From NCBI RefSeq assembly GCF_051172195.1, contig NZ_JBPJAQ010000001.1, positions 5,022,001-5,086,000 on the forward strand: a stretch of DNA of 64,000 nucleotides, written 5' to 3'. Below are positions 15,274-23,355 of the stretch, piece after piece. The stretch comes from Paludibaculum fermentans_A. Its GTDB lineage: Bacteria; Acidobacteriota; Terriglobia; Bryobacterales; Bryobacteraceae. A program made the translations under genes and the position numbers. A model generated the notes under the pieces. The model was given only the letters and a program-made list of their open reading frames with translations, made no database searches and was not told the DNA's origin. Within the stretch, counting starts at the first letter, position 1. Each line of letters opens with the position of its first letter.

Positions 15274-15711
15274 ATGAGAGAACTATTAAGCAACATGTAC
15301 GGAGCAAGAAAACGCTTCTCGGCAACATTTGTCCGAGAAGGCAAGAAACGAGCGTACAGAGGTTATGGGTCAAACATGGACGGAACGGATACAACGCTCT
15401 TGTTCAAACATGTACGAGAGTATGAATCAGGGCGTATTGTTGCGGACCACCTGTGGTTTAATCTAACAGTCGCATTCAATCAGCTAAACGACGGAATGGG
15501 CCTATTCGACGGTGAAATCGTCAGCTTCGACGCCAGAGTTGACAGCTACGTCAAGGGCTATCGCCGGGAGGGTTTCGACTACAAACTGTCACGCCCGACC
15601 AAAGTAGTTGCTCATAGCTGTCCTGACTGGGAAGATTACGACGGTCCCGAGCATTCAAGGACGATAGCCGAAAACGGAGTGCAGGCTCCTGGAGTAGTTG
15701 GTCGTCAGTGA
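15274..15711 (+). CDS. Conserved-looking mobile-element protein, unknown function
   Basis: A 145-residue protein starting MRELLSNMYGARKRFSATFV. It has a compact strand-rich core (TLLFKHVREYESGRIVADHL, WFNLTVAFNQLNDGMGLFDG, EIVSFDARVDSYVKGY). The DHLWF motif followed by a GD/DG.EIVSFDARV...Y.KGY pattern recalls small single-domain proteins seen on plasmids and phages; I cannot name a family with certainty. The start is supported by AAGAAGG six bases upstream and a promoter-like pair. It is the first plus-strand gene of a unit that continues through micro-ORFs to the HTH gene. Confidence 0.7.
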   Translation: MRELLSNMYGARKRFSATFVREGKKRAYRGYGSNMDGTDTTLLFKHVREYESGRIVADHLWFNLTVAFNQLNDGMGLFDGEIVSFDARVDSYVKGYRREGFDYKLSRPTKVVAHSCPDWEDYDGPEHSRTIAENGVQAPGVVGRQ

Positions 15712-15714
15712 GGG

Positions 15715-15802
15715 ATGCACTCTGACGAGTGATGCAAAATGAAATAGAAGGGAGAAAGCGATGAGCCGGAAAACAATTTGTTCGTCAACACCTGAAACGT
15801 GA
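15715..15802 (+). other. Chain of three overlapping micro-ORFs before the HTH gene
   Basis: Three tiny frames follow one another with stop-start overlaps: MHSDE (15715-15732, TGATG), MQNEIEGRKR (15732-15764, ATGA) and MSRKTICSSTPET (15761-15802, GTGA with the HTH gene's GTG at 15799). Only the last has a good ribosome site (AAGGGAG, about six bases upstream). The chain links the 15274 gene to the HTH gene and could act as a translational relay; the first two may be chance. Confidence 0.4.
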
Positions 15803-16137
15803 CGAAGAAGAGATGTGAGATTGAGGCCGCAAAGATGCGAGCCAAGTATAGCGAAGGGCAGGGAAGCCCGCCTCTCGCAACATCAACCAGTTCGACGAGC
15901 AACCTTGCTGTCATGCAGTGCTCCGAGCGGCACTACACGGTGCGAGAGATTGCTGAGTTGTGGAATATTTCCTATGACACGGTTCGTCGAATGTTCGTCA
16001 ACGAACCCGGTGTGTTGGATGTGTCTGCCAACCCTCACGGCAGAAGCAGCCGATATAAGCGCAGTCACCGCACGATCATGATTCCGGAGTCGGTGGTTGT
16101 GCGAGTGTACAAGCGCCGACAGAATCCAGCCGCATGA
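15799..16137 (+). CDS. Helix-turn-helix protein, excisionase-like
   Basis: A 112-residue protein read from the GTG at 15799, which overlaps the 13-codon micro-ORF; an ATG at 15835 is the alternative. Residues about 46-70 (YTVREIAELWNISYDTVRRM) form a winged-helix/MerR-type helix-turn-helix as in phage excisionases. The C-terminus is basic (SRYKRSHRTIMIPESVVVRV). It lies next to and convergent with the integrase, the expected place for an excisionase/recombination directionality factor, which would bend attL/attR and favour excision. A terminator-like hairpin follows. A transcriptional regulator role is equally possible. Confidence 0.75.
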   Translation: MTKKRCEIEAAKMRAKYSEGQGSPPLATSTSSTSNLAVMQCSERHYTVREIAELWNISYDTVRRMFVNEPGVLDVSANPHGRSSRYKRSHRTIMIPESVVVRVYKRRQNPAA

Positions 16138-16142
16138 CGACA

Positions 16143-16165
16143 GAGCCAACCACGACGGTTGGCTC
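16143..16165. terminator. Hairpin between convergent HTH and integrase genes
   Basis: GAGCCAACC (16143-16151) pairs perfectly with GGTTGGCTC (16157-16165) around a five-base loop. On the plus strand it is followed by GTTCTGTTT, a weak T-tract. It lies between two stop codons and probably terminates the plus-strand unit, possibly both directions. Confidence 0.7.
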
Positions 16166-16172
16166 GTTCTGT

Positions 16173-17411
16173 TTAGGTGGTCAGTGAGTTGGTGAGCTTG
16201 TCGTTGCTCCAGAAATCCGTGAGATGGGATTCCAGCCGTGCTTGTCGGCGACGATCCCATTTGCTGTAGTGCTCTCTCACCGTCTCCAGCTTGTCCCCCA
16301 GCAATTCTGCAATCTCCTCCATCGGGACTGGATTGTTAGCCGTCAGGAGATCACGAACAAGCGTATGCCGGAACATGTGCGGCACGGCCTCAGACACTTT
16401 GACGAGTTCTGGGGAATCCTTCAGAACTCCACCCGATCTGCGGACCTTCTCCACCTCAACGATTCTCACACCCGCCAGCACGAAGAGTCGTTGCAGGCGT
16501 GCGCCCCACTTGCTGGTGCGAGTGTGGATTTTGCCGTTGCCAGTCCAGAAAAAGTACCTGTCGCTGTCATGTGGCGCAGCGTTCAAAATGTGAATGACGA
16601 AGGGCGGGACAGCAGCGAAGACCTCCTCGTTGGTCTTCTTGCGGTAGGTCATGATGCGGTTTCCCTGGACGTGCGCCTTCTCCAGCTTGGCAACGTCGCC
16701 AATGGACAGCCCGGTGTAGCGCATCACATAGACGAAGGCTTTGGTCTGATCGGCGATGGCTTGACCCTTGCGCCCGTATTCGTCCGTGAGTTCAGACAGC
16801 GCTGCAAAGATGCGGCGCATCTCTTCGGGTTCGAATGGGTCTGTCTGTGGCCTTGTCTTCGGGATCGGTGAGAGTTTGGCGGCAGGATTCTTGACGATGT
16901 AGTCGGCATCGACACAGAAGCCGAAGAACCCCTTGATGATTCCCTGGTCCCGGCGCTGCGTTGTGTTCTTGCCTGTCCAGGTAGCCCGGAAGTTCACCAA
17001 GTCTACAAGGGTGACCTCTTCCACTGCCGTTCGCTTTTGAAGTTCCATGTAGGCCGCAAGGCGACGCAAAATTAGAACGTACTTGTCGTCGCTGCTTATC
17101 CCTGACTTGGATTTCAGGAATGTGGCGATTGCGTCCTGAAGAGACACCTTTGGTGCTTGCTGCTGGTTTGGTGGCTTGGGGAGTTCGAGTTCCCGGATGA
17201 TCTCGACCGCCCGTCCCCAGTCACGAACGCCTGAACCTGTGGCCGGGTCGATCAAAGCTTGCGGTTTGCGCCGTTGCCCCTGTCCGTCGATGCCCTCGAA
17301 GTGGATCGGGCACTTCGGCTTGGAAGGGCATTCCTTAGAGCGAGTGCCAGCGAGAGAGCACCCTGTGTTGTCCTTCTTGTTCCCGAGGTGACGGCGGAAG
17401 AGGTTCAGCAT
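16173..17411 (-). CDS. int: Prophage tyrosine integrase
   Basis: A 412-residue tyrosine recombinase. The catalytic domain shows Arg231 in RYTGLSIGDVAKL, a basic beta-hairpin lysine near residues 257-259 (TYRKKT), HMFRHT (His345, Arg348) and the nucleophile Tyr382 in VREHYSKW. The usual third His/Trp position in the LLG motif is Asp (ELLGDK), a tolerated but uncommon change. Residues 18-37 contain C-x9-C-x5-C-x2-H, a possible zinc knuckle ahead of the core-binding domain (about 90-185). The gene ends beside the HTH gene and starts 87 bases from the 3' end of ssrA, so ssrA is the probable attB. It mediates integration and, with an excisionase, excision. Confidence 0.95.
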   Translation of the reverse strand: MLNLFRRHLGNKKDNTGCSLAGTRSKECPSKPKCPIHFEGIDGQGQRRKPQALIDPATGSGVRDWGRAVEIIRELELPKPPNQQQAPKVSLQDAIATFLKSKSGISSDDKYVLILRRLAAYMELQKRTAVEEVTLVDLVNFRATWTGKNTTQRRDQGIIKGFFGFCVDADYIVKNPAAKLSPIPKTRPQTDPFEPEEMRRIFAALSELTDEYGRKGQAIADQTKAFVYVMRYTGLSIGDVAKLEKAHVQGNRIMTYRKKTNEEVFAAVPPFVIHILNAAPHDSDRYFFWTGNGKIHTRTSKWGARLQRLFVLAGVRIVEVEKVRRSGGVLKDSPELVKVSEAVPHMFRHTLVRDLLTANNPVPMEEIAELLGDKLETVREHYSKWDRRRQARLESHLTDFWSNDKLTNSLTT

Positions 17412-17434
17412 GGAGTGATTCTATCACCCCATGC

Positions 17435-17453
17435 CTTACGTGTATCTTACGTG
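17435..17453. repeat. Direct repeat CTTACGTG near the integrase start
   Basis: CTTACGTG occurs at 17435-17442 and 17446-17453, 11 bp apart, about one helical turn. The pair lies between the integrase start and ssrA, where arm-type integrase sites or an integrase operator are expected. No further copies were noticed nearby. Confidence 0.45.
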
Positions 17454-17497
17454 ATGTCTGCTTTGCTTCTAAGTTACTGAAAACAAAGGAAATAAAT

Positions 17498-17530
17498 TGG
17501 TGGAGGCGGCGGGAGTTGAACCCGCGTCCG
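17498..17530 (-). other. Probable prophage attachment core (ssrA 3' end)
   Basis: The integrase gene is oriented toward and adjacent to the 3' end of the tmRNA gene, including the T-arm/acceptor segment. Many tyrosine integrases target this segment and restore it on integration. The exact crossover and the matching copy at the far end of the prophage cannot be seen because the left end is outside the window. Confidence 0.6.
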
Positions 17531-17847
17531 AAATGGCCCGCCATGACAAGAACTACGTGCGTTTCCGATTCAGTTTCTCGACCGTACTCTCAGAACCGGC
17601 AAGAAGAGACACGGCCCAGCCTGATTGATCTCGACTTACAGCCTCAGGTGGCGGCTTACAGCCTATCCTGCAAAATGACGCTCGGCCCGCAACGCGCAGG
17701 CTCATTGCGGCGAGCGGCTACCTAAATTTTAGGCAGCGTATGCAAATTGCTGATTGGCAATTTTGGTTTTCCGATCGTTTTACGGGAGCTCGGAACCCGG
17801 CACGCCTCATCACAACGAAATCATCCCGTCGAAGCCGTTACGCCCCC
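17498..17847 (-). ncRNA. ssrA: tmRNA
   Basis: Read on the minus strand, the RNA begins GGGGGCGTAACGGCTTCGAC and ends with the T-arm GGACGCGGGTTCAACTCCCG and an encoded CCA, with a 7-bp acceptor stem pairing the two ends. The tag frame reads ANQQFAYAA then TAA (near 17725-17755), a proteolysis tag ending in the typical AYAA. Length is about 350 nt, normal for a one-piece tmRNA. It rescues stalled ribosomes and tags the nascent chains for Clp proteases. Its 3' end is the likely prophage attachment site; clpS lies just upstream on the opposite strand. Confidence 0.96.
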
Positions 17848-17981
17848 CTCGTATTCCTACGACTCCAGGATAGCACCCGGGTCAATGGACTACATTCGCA
17901 CCAGGTTCCCCGTTGTCACGCAACGGATGCCGGTGCCTGCCCACAGGCAGGACCCAAGCGTGCGAGACTAGTTAGTCGAAC

Positions 17982-18308
17982 ATGGCTTTCGCTGCGCCCA
18001 CTCCGGGTACGGAGTCGAGCGAACAAGAAAAACAGGATCTGGTTCCTCTGTGGAACGTCGTGCTGCTCGACGACGACGATCACACGTATGACTACGTGAT
18101 TGAGATGCTTTGCCGTCTCTTCTTCAAGACAGTCGAAGAAGCCTACGGGAACGCCGTCGAGGTGGATTCCACCGGCCGCACCATTGTCATGACCTGCGAC
18201 AAGCCGGCCGCCGAGTTTGCCCGCGATCAGATTCACGGCTATGGGGCTGACTGGCGCATGCCCAACTGCAAGGGCTCCATGTCCGCGATTCTTGAACCGG
18301 TCGCCTGA
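17982..18308 (+). CDS. clpS: ATP-dependent Clp protease adaptor ClpS
   Basis: A 108-residue ClpS-like protein. After a flexible, charged N-terminal tail it has LWNVVLLDDDDHTYDYVIEMLCRLF (about residues 23-47), where the acidic loop binds the N-terminal residue of N-degron substrates. KPAAEFARDQIHGYGADW and the C-terminal strand follow. ClpS delivers such substrates to ClpA and blocks delivery of other substrates. No clpA lies next to it; the next gene is a convergent TonB-dependent receptor. Being divergent from ssrA, it puts two Clp-feeding functions side by side. Some ClpS family members outside ClpA genomes act with ClpC. Confidence 0.9.
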   Translation: MAFAAPTPGTESSEQEKQDLVPLWNVVLLDDDDHTYDYVIEMLCRLFFKTVEEAYGNAVEVDSTGRTIVMTCDKPAAEFARDQIHGYGADWRMPNCKGSMSAILEPVA

Positions 18309-18322
18309 CGGGGCCGAGATTC

Positions 18323-21300
18323 CTAGAAAAGATATTTGAGGCCGAATTGGATCAGCCTCGGCGCGACGGACGACTGCGTGATCACGCCGAAACCGGCGGT
18401 GCCCAGCGTTGTGCCGGGGTTTGAGAACTGCGGATGGTTCATCGCGTTGTAGAACTCGACGCGGAAGGCCAGTTCGCCGTCCTCGCGCAGGCCGCCGACT
18501 CGGGTTCGCTTGCCCAGCGAGAAGTCGGTATTCACCTGGCTGGGTCCGTTCATGATGCTCTGGCCGGTTGTGCCGTAGCCGGTGGCTCCGTCCTCGCCCA
18601 CGACCGCCGCCGGACAGATCGCGCTGGCATCGATCCAGCGGCCCAGGCGTTGGGTGATGCCGCCCTCGGTGACGAGTTGAGCGTAACTGGCGCCTGGGCA
18701 AAGGGTGACGGTGGAGGTGCCGGCGCGGCCGTAGACGGCTCCGCCGGTGGGGTCGGTCAGGGTCATGGGCAGGCCGCTTTGGACGATGAAGATGCCGGAG
18801 AGCGACCAGCCGTGGAGGAGACCGCCGCGCAGGCCGTGGGCTTTGGTGAACGCGGGCAGGGTGTAGTCGAAGTTGCCGATGAGGCGGTGTGTTCGATCGA
18901 ACGAGGTGCGCGCCTTCGCCAGGGACAGGTTGTTCTGGTCGTTCATGACCGTGGTATTGCTCAGCGCCTTCGACAGCGTGTAGGCCGCCTGGAAAGTGAG
19001 GCCGTGTGACGAGCGCCCGCGTAGCGTGGCCTGCATGCTGTGATACCAGGATCTGGCCCCAAATTCGCTGGATAGCAGCGCGGTGGGATTCTCGCCAAGG
19101 ATGGGCACGCGCTGCTTGGCGTTGCGCGAGGTGTTGGTGGTGATGCAGTGGGAGGAGTCGCCGTCGTAGCCGCAATTCACCGGCTTGGCGGTGCTGGCCA
19201 GCAGCGGCTGGTTGAGGCCGTGGGCGAACAGCACGTCGGCGGCTTGTGAGCCGACATAGGCGAGATCCAGCGACATGGCCTGGTTCAGCTTCAGTTTGAG
19301 GCTGGTGTTCCACTGCTGCAGGCGGGGCAGGCGGTAGTCTGGTCCGGCGACGCGGTCAGAGAGCTGGGACGTGGGTGTACGCAGCACGTAGCCCAGGGTG
19401 GTTTGCGGGAACGGCTGCTGGAATGTCGACTGGCTGTTGCTGGCGTCGGTGTTTGTGAAGCTCTGGGCAAAGGGCGGGGCAGTGAAGAGTGGGGCAGCGC
19501 CGGCGTTGCCGCTGAAGATGGGGGTCTGGTAGAACCAGCCGTAGCCGCCACCCACGACCATGCGGCCGGACGAACCGAGGGGCTGCCAGGCGAAGCCCAG
19601 CCGCGGGGCGAAGCGGTCGCGCGGCGTGCCGTTGCTGTAAAAGCTGCTGTTGGCGCGGATGGTGACGCCTTGCGGCGGTGCTCCAAACGGCTGGCCGGTG
19701 TAGGGGTTCATCAGGTTGGGGTCGTAGTTGGCCGCGACGGTGTTGCCGGCCAGCGTACCGGCCAGCGGTGGTACGGCGGACTTCCGCAACTCGGCCATGG
19801 ACATGTTGCCGATGGTGCCGGCGGTGTCGTAGGAGGGGCCGATGAACTCCCAGCGCAAGCCGAAGTTGAGCGTGAAGCGCGGGCTGAACTTGATGTCGTC
19901 CTGGAGATAGCCAGAGGCGTACTGCCGGCGGTAACGGTATTCGACCTCGCCATTGGCGCCGACGCCCTCGCTGGCCTGCACGGTCTGGATATTGCTGCGG
20001 CCGGCGGGGCTCAGGTTCTCGGAAGCGCTGAGACCCAGCAGGAAATCGGTAAAGGTCTGGAACGTGATCTTGCCCCGGGCGCCGCCGGTGTCGGCCCGGC
20101 CATTGTACTGGTTTAGGTAAGATCCGCCGAGGCGCACCCGTTGGCGGCCGTGTACCCAGGAGAGGTTGTCGGCCAGGGAGTAAGTCACGGTCTCGAAGTG
20201 GTTGTCGTTGGGGTTGGTGCCGAACAGGCGAAACGTGCCGAGCGCGCCGAGCACAGTGATTTCGGGCGGATGGGGGAAGAGGGCGTCCACGGCCTTCATG
20301 CCGAAATCGGAGGCCAGGGGAAAGCCTCCGCCGGTGGCGTCGGTGTTGTTGCGGGTGAATGCGAGGCTGGCTTCGTTGACCAGATTGGCGGTCAGGTTCG
20401 AGGTGATGCGCCCGCTGGTGGCAATGTCGGTTGCCTTCAGAATCTGATTGGCGCCCCAGCCGGGCACGACAGGGGCTCCGGGGTAGCCGCCCGGCGAGCC
20501 GAAGCTGCGGAGTTGATCGACCGTGGCGGCGAACAGGCGGCCGGAGAAGGTATTCACCGGCGAGAGAACGTAGTCTGTGTTGCCGAGGAAGTGGTTTTCG
20601 TTGTACTTCGAAGGCATGCTGTAGGCGGAGAAGCCGAGGCCCGCGTTGGCGCCGGAGGAGAGGATGGTTTGGGGAATGGGGATGAGGTACGAACCGTCGG
20701 CGGCTTTCGCCTGGAGCAGGCTGAGGGCGGTGGGGTGGATGGCGGCGGTGGTGGCCGTGTTGCGGTTTTCGCAATCGAGTTGCCGGCCTCCGGCGAAGGT
20801 GAGGTAGGCTGCGGCGCCGGGGTGATTGCCGGGGCAGAAACGGGCGGCGATTGTCGAGGCGGAGCGGTCGGCGCCGAGATTGGGCAGGATCAGGTTGGCG
20901 ACGGAAGTGGGGTCGAGCCCATTGATCTGGCGTGTGCCCTGATAGGAGCCGAAGAAGAACCATTTGTTGCGAAGGATGGGCCCGCCGAGTGTGGCGCCGA
21001 ACTGGTTCTGCTTCAGGTTCGGTTTCGGTTGCCCGGTGGAGTTGCGGAAGAAGGCATTGGCGTTGAAGATGTCGTTGCGGAGGAACTCCCAGAGGTTGCC
21101 GTGGTATTCGTTCTCGCCGCGGCGGGTAACGAGGTTGGTGTTGGGCACCATGGCGCCGAAGCCGGCGTCATATTGGGATGTTTGGATTTTGAACTCCGAA
21201 ATTGTATCCGGATTCGGTACCGTGCTGGGGGAGTAGGCCCCGTCAATTGTGTACGCGCCGGCCGTGGTGTTGCCGTTGATATTCACGCTGGAGGTGCCGC

Positions 21301-21808
21301 GGCCCAGTGTACCTGCGTTGTTCACGTCTGCCGCCGAGCCGGATGACATCGAGAGCACCTGGGTGAAGTTGCGGGTATTCAAGGGGACCGCGGTGATGGT
21401 TTTCTGATCGATCAACGTGCCTGTGGAGGGCGCGGCTGCCGTCACTTTGCAGTGGCAGTCCATCGATTCGGCCGGACTGCCGGGTTCGAGGGTGGCTTCG
21501 AGGACCGGCACTTCGGAGACGCTGATGGCCATCTGAGCCATGCGGGCTGTTTTGAAGCCGGTGGTGGCGAAGGTGATCTCGTAGGTAGCGGGTTCGAGCT
21601 GTGCGAAACGGAAGCTGCCTTTTTCGTCGGTGGTCGCGGTGTGTGACTGGTCGGTTGCCGGGTTGTGGACCGTGATCGAGGCGTTGGGCACAGGAGCGCC
21701 CGCGGCATCGAGCACCGTGCCTTCCAGGGCTCCTGTGGAGCCGGACTGCGCGCGCAGGAGAGTGCAGGTGAGGAGGAGCAGGGCGAGACGCCAACGGGGA
21801 TCAGACAC
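18323..21808 (-). CDS. Oar-like TonB-dependent outer-membrane receptor
   Basis: An 1161-residue outer-membrane protein. A signal peptide (RLALLLLTCTLLRAQS, about residues 7-22) is followed by a carboxypeptidase-regulatory-like Ig domain (GALEGTVLDAAGAPVPNASI, about residues 26-110). Next come a plug domain (VPLNTRNFTQVLSMSSG) and a long beta-barrel ending in ...RLIQFGLKYLF, the aromatic C-terminus of barrel proteins. This type is greatly expanded in Acidobacteriota and is thought to import oligosaccharides or peptides. It diverges from the aminotransferase operon across a region with one RTCCAG-N4-CTGGAY operator and a leader hairpin, which links it to the catabolic locus. Substrate unknown. 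Confidence 0.92.
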   Translation of the reverse strand: MSDPRWRLALLLLTCTLLRAQSGSTGALEGTVLDAAGAPVPNASITVHNPATDQSHTATTDEKGSFRFAQLEPATYEITFATTGFKTARMAQMAISVSEVPVLEATLEPGSPAESMDCHCKVTAAAPSTGTLIDQKTITAVPLNTRNFTQVLSMSSGSAADVNNAGTLGRGTSSVNINGNTTAGAYTIDGAYSPSTVPNPDTISEFKIQTSQYDAGFGAMVPNTNLVTRRGENEYHGNLWEFLRNDIFNANAFFRNSTGQPKPNLKQNQFGATLGGPILRNKWFFFGSYQGTRQINGLDPTSVANLILPNLGADRSASTIAARFCPGNHPGAAAYLTFAGGRQLDCENRNTATTAAIHPTALSLLQAKAADGSYLIPIPQTILSSGANAGLGFSAYSMPSKYNENHFLGNTDYVLSPVNTFSGRLFAATVDQLRSFGSPGGYPGAPVVPGWGANQILKATDIATSGRITSNLTANLVNEASLAFTRNNTDATGGGFPLASDFGMKAVDALFPHPPEITVLGALGTFRLFGTNPNDNHFETVTYSLADNLSWVHGRQRVRLGGSYLNQYNGRADTGGARGKITFQTFTDFLLGLSASENLSPAGRSNIQTVQASEGVGANGEVEYRYRRQYASGYLQDDIKFSPRFTLNFGLRWEFIGPSYDTAGTIGNMSMAELRKSAVPPLAGTLAGNTVAANYDPNLMNPYTGQPFGAPPQGVTIRANSSFYSNGTPRDRFAPRLGFAWQPLGSSGRMVVGGGYGWFYQTPIFSGNAGAAPLFTAPPFAQSFTNTDASNSQSTFQQPFPQTTLGYVLRTPTSQLSDRVAGPDYRLPRLQQWNTSLKLKLNQAMSLDLAYVGSQAADVLFAHGLNQPLLASTAKPVNCGYDGDSSHCITTNTSRNAKQRVPILGENPTALLSSEFGARSWYHSMQATLRGRSSHGLTFQAAYTLSKALSNTTVMNDQNNLSLAKARTSFDRTHRLIGNFDYTLPAFTKAHGLRGGLLHGWSLSGIFIVQSGLPMTLTDPTGGAVYGRAGTSTVTLCPGASYAQLVTEGGITQRLGRWIDASAICPAAVVGEDGATGYGTTGQSIMNGPSQVNTDFSLGKRTRVGGLREDGELAFRVEFYNAMNHPQFSNPGTTLGTAGFGVITQSSVAPRLIQFGLKYLF

Positions 21809-21841
21809 AGCGGAGACAGGACCTTTCTGCCAATGACGGGG

Positions 21842-21882
21842 CGGCTTCAGGGTTCGTGGGCGGCCTCGTGTCCCTGAAGCCG
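21842..21882 (-). promoter_or_regulatory. Stem-loop in the leader of the receptor gene
   Basis: CGGCTTCAGGG (21842-21852) pairs perfectly over 11 bp with CCCTGAAGCCG (21872-21882), with a 19-base loop. It ends 34 bases before the receptor start on the minus strand and lacks a T-run, so it may stabilise or regulate the message rather than terminate it. Confidence 0.5.
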
Positions 21883-21933
21883 GATTCTATCACGCTATGA
21901 TGCTGCAGCCGCCGGACGCGTTGGCCTGATTTC

Positions 21934-21949
21934 GTCCAGACATCTGGAC
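21934..21949. promoter_or_regulatory. Palindromic operator, site 1 (receptor/aminotransferase)
   Basis: GTCCAG-ACAT-CTGGAC is a perfect 6-4-6 palindrome in the divergent region between the TonB-dependent receptor and the aminotransferase gene. The same arms recur before the symporter operon and before the second receptor. The proposed binding protein is the cluster's IclR regulator (inference). Confidence 0.75.
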
Positions 21950-22026
21950 AATCCACAATGCTGGTTTGATGCGGCCCGCAATGCGCTTGATAATCAACGT
22001 GATTCTCAAGTGAGGGATCCCCTATC

Positions 22027-23355
22027 GTGTCGACCAGCAACATCGATCAAGTGATTGAAACCGACTGCCTCATCGCGAAACAGCAGCATCTGGAGCAGGC
22101 GATGGAGTTCATCCCCGGGGGCGTGAACAGTTCGCTGCGGGCCGTCGAGCCGCGGCTGGTGCCGGTGCGTGCCGAAGGCGCCTATTTCTATGACATGGAC
22201 GGGACTAGATACCTGGACTATCACGGGGCCTTTGGTCCGCCGATTCTCGGGCACAGCCATCCGGCGGTGACGCGGCGCGTGAAGGCCGCCATCGAAGAGA
22301 CCGATCAGGTGGGCGTTGGCATCGGGCCGCTGGAAATCGAACTGGCGCGCAAGATCGTCCAACACATCCCTTCGGGTGACAAGGCGCTGTTGTGCAACTC
22401 GGGCAGCGAGGCGACGTATCACGCCATACGGCTGTCGCGGGCGGTGACCGGCCGGAGCAAGGTCATCAAGTTCCAGGGCTGCTATCACGGTTTCCACGAC
22501 GCCCTGGCGATGAATGTGATCACGCCGAAGGAGAAGCTGGGCCAACGGGATCCGCTGTCGGCCGGGACGCATAACGCCGTGCTGGCGGATACGTTTGTCT
22601 GCGAGTTCAACAACCTGGAGGAAGTGACACAGGTATTCGAGAAGAATCCGGAGCAGATTGCGGCCGTGATCCTGGAGCCGATTCCGCACAACATCGGCTG
22701 CGTGCTGCCGCGGCAGGACTTTCTGGAGGGCCTGCGGGCACTGACGCAGAAGAACGGCACCATCCTGATCTTCGATGAAGTGATCACCGGGTTCCGGCAC
22801 AGCCTGGGCGGATACCAGAAGATCTGCGGCGTGACTCCGGACCTGACGACGCTGGGCAAAGCGATCGCCAACGGGTATCCGATCGCGGCGCTGGCCGGAC
22901 GGCGCGACCTGATGGACAGATTCAATACGCGAGCGGGCGGCGATGTCTTCTGGGCCGGCACATTCAATGGGCATCCGGTGGGTGCGGCCGCGGCGTTGGC
23001 TACCATTGAAGTCTTGGAGAAGCCGGAGTCGCACAAGTATCTGTTTGAGCTGGGCGACCGCATGCGGGCGGGGCTGCGTGAGATCACGTCGCGGCACGGC
23101 CTGACGGCGGAAGTCGCGGGGTTCGGATCGGTCTTCCTGACTTATTTCATGGAAGGGCCGATCCGCAGCTTCACTGACCTGTACCGCAACGACGCGGCGT
23201 TCTTTATCGAATACCGACGGCGCCTGGTGTCCCGGGGCATCTTCAAGCTGCCCATGAACCTGAAACGCAACCATCTGAGCCTGAGCCACACGCAGGCCGA
23301 TGTGGACCGTACGCTGGAAGCGTGTGATGCCGTGATTGGGGAGTTGAAAAAGTAA
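22027..23355 (+). CDS. Class-III aminotransferase, glutamate-1-semialdehyde aminomutase-like
   Basis: A 442-residue PLP enzyme starting at GTG with GAGG eleven bases upstream. It has GGVNSSLRAV at the N-terminus, LLCNSGSEATYHAIRLSR (residues 121-138), FQGCYHGFHD, ILIFDEVITGFRH with the pyridine-nitrogen Asp at 250, and the Schiff-base lysine Lys278 in TTLGKAIANGYP. These match the HemL fold. However, it sits in a catabolic locus with an operator upstream and overlaps the next gene by one base (TAATG). It is more likely an omega-aminotransferase or aminomutase for the cluster's substrate than the tetrapyrrole enzyme. The true substrate is unknown. Confidence 0.85.
   Translation: MSTSNIDQVIETDCLIAKQQHLEQAMEFIPGGVNSSLRAVEPRLVPVRAEGAYFYDMDGTRYLDYHGAFGPPILGHSHPAVTRRVKAAIEETDQVGVGIGPLEIELARKIVQHIPSGDKALLCNSGSEATYHAIRLSRAVTGRSKVIKFQGCYHGFHDALAMNVITPKEKLGQRDPLSAGTHNAVLADTFVCEFNNLEEVTQVFEKNPEQIAAVILEPIPHNIGCVLPRQDFLEGLRALTQKNGTILIFDEVITGFRHSLGGYQKICGVTPDLTTLGKAIANGYPIAALAGRRDLMDRFNTRAGGDVFWAGTFNGHPVGAAAALATIEVLEKPESHKYLFELGDRMRAGLREITSRHGLTAEVAGFGSVFLTYFMEGPIRSFTDLYRNDAAFFIEYRRRLVSRGIFKLPMNLKRNHLSLSHTQADVDRTLEACDAVIGELKK

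Larger units (their letters stand above)
1..17530. mobile_element. Prophage (HK97-like siphovirus), left end outside window
   Basis: A contiguous block of phage genes runs from the left edge to the 3' end of ssrA. It has terminase, portal, capsid protease, capsid, connector, gp10 and fibre-like genes on the minus strand and an integrase at the right end. Base composition is visibly more AT-rich than the host DNA from 18 kb onward. The integrase beside the tmRNA 3' end marks the right boundary. Tail tube, tape measure, lysis and replication genes are not seen and presumably lie beyond position 1. No obvious decay is seen in the structural genes, so the element may be intact, but this cannot be judged without the left arm. 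Confidence 0.93.

Noticed and set aside
17916..21346. Long open frames opposite and in other frames of the first receptor gene (for example 20141-21346 plus and 17916-19313 minus)
   Set aside because: They are Arg/Gly/Ala/His-rich with no domain pattern, as expected for shadow frames of a GC-rich gene; the receptor frame has signal, plug and barrel features.
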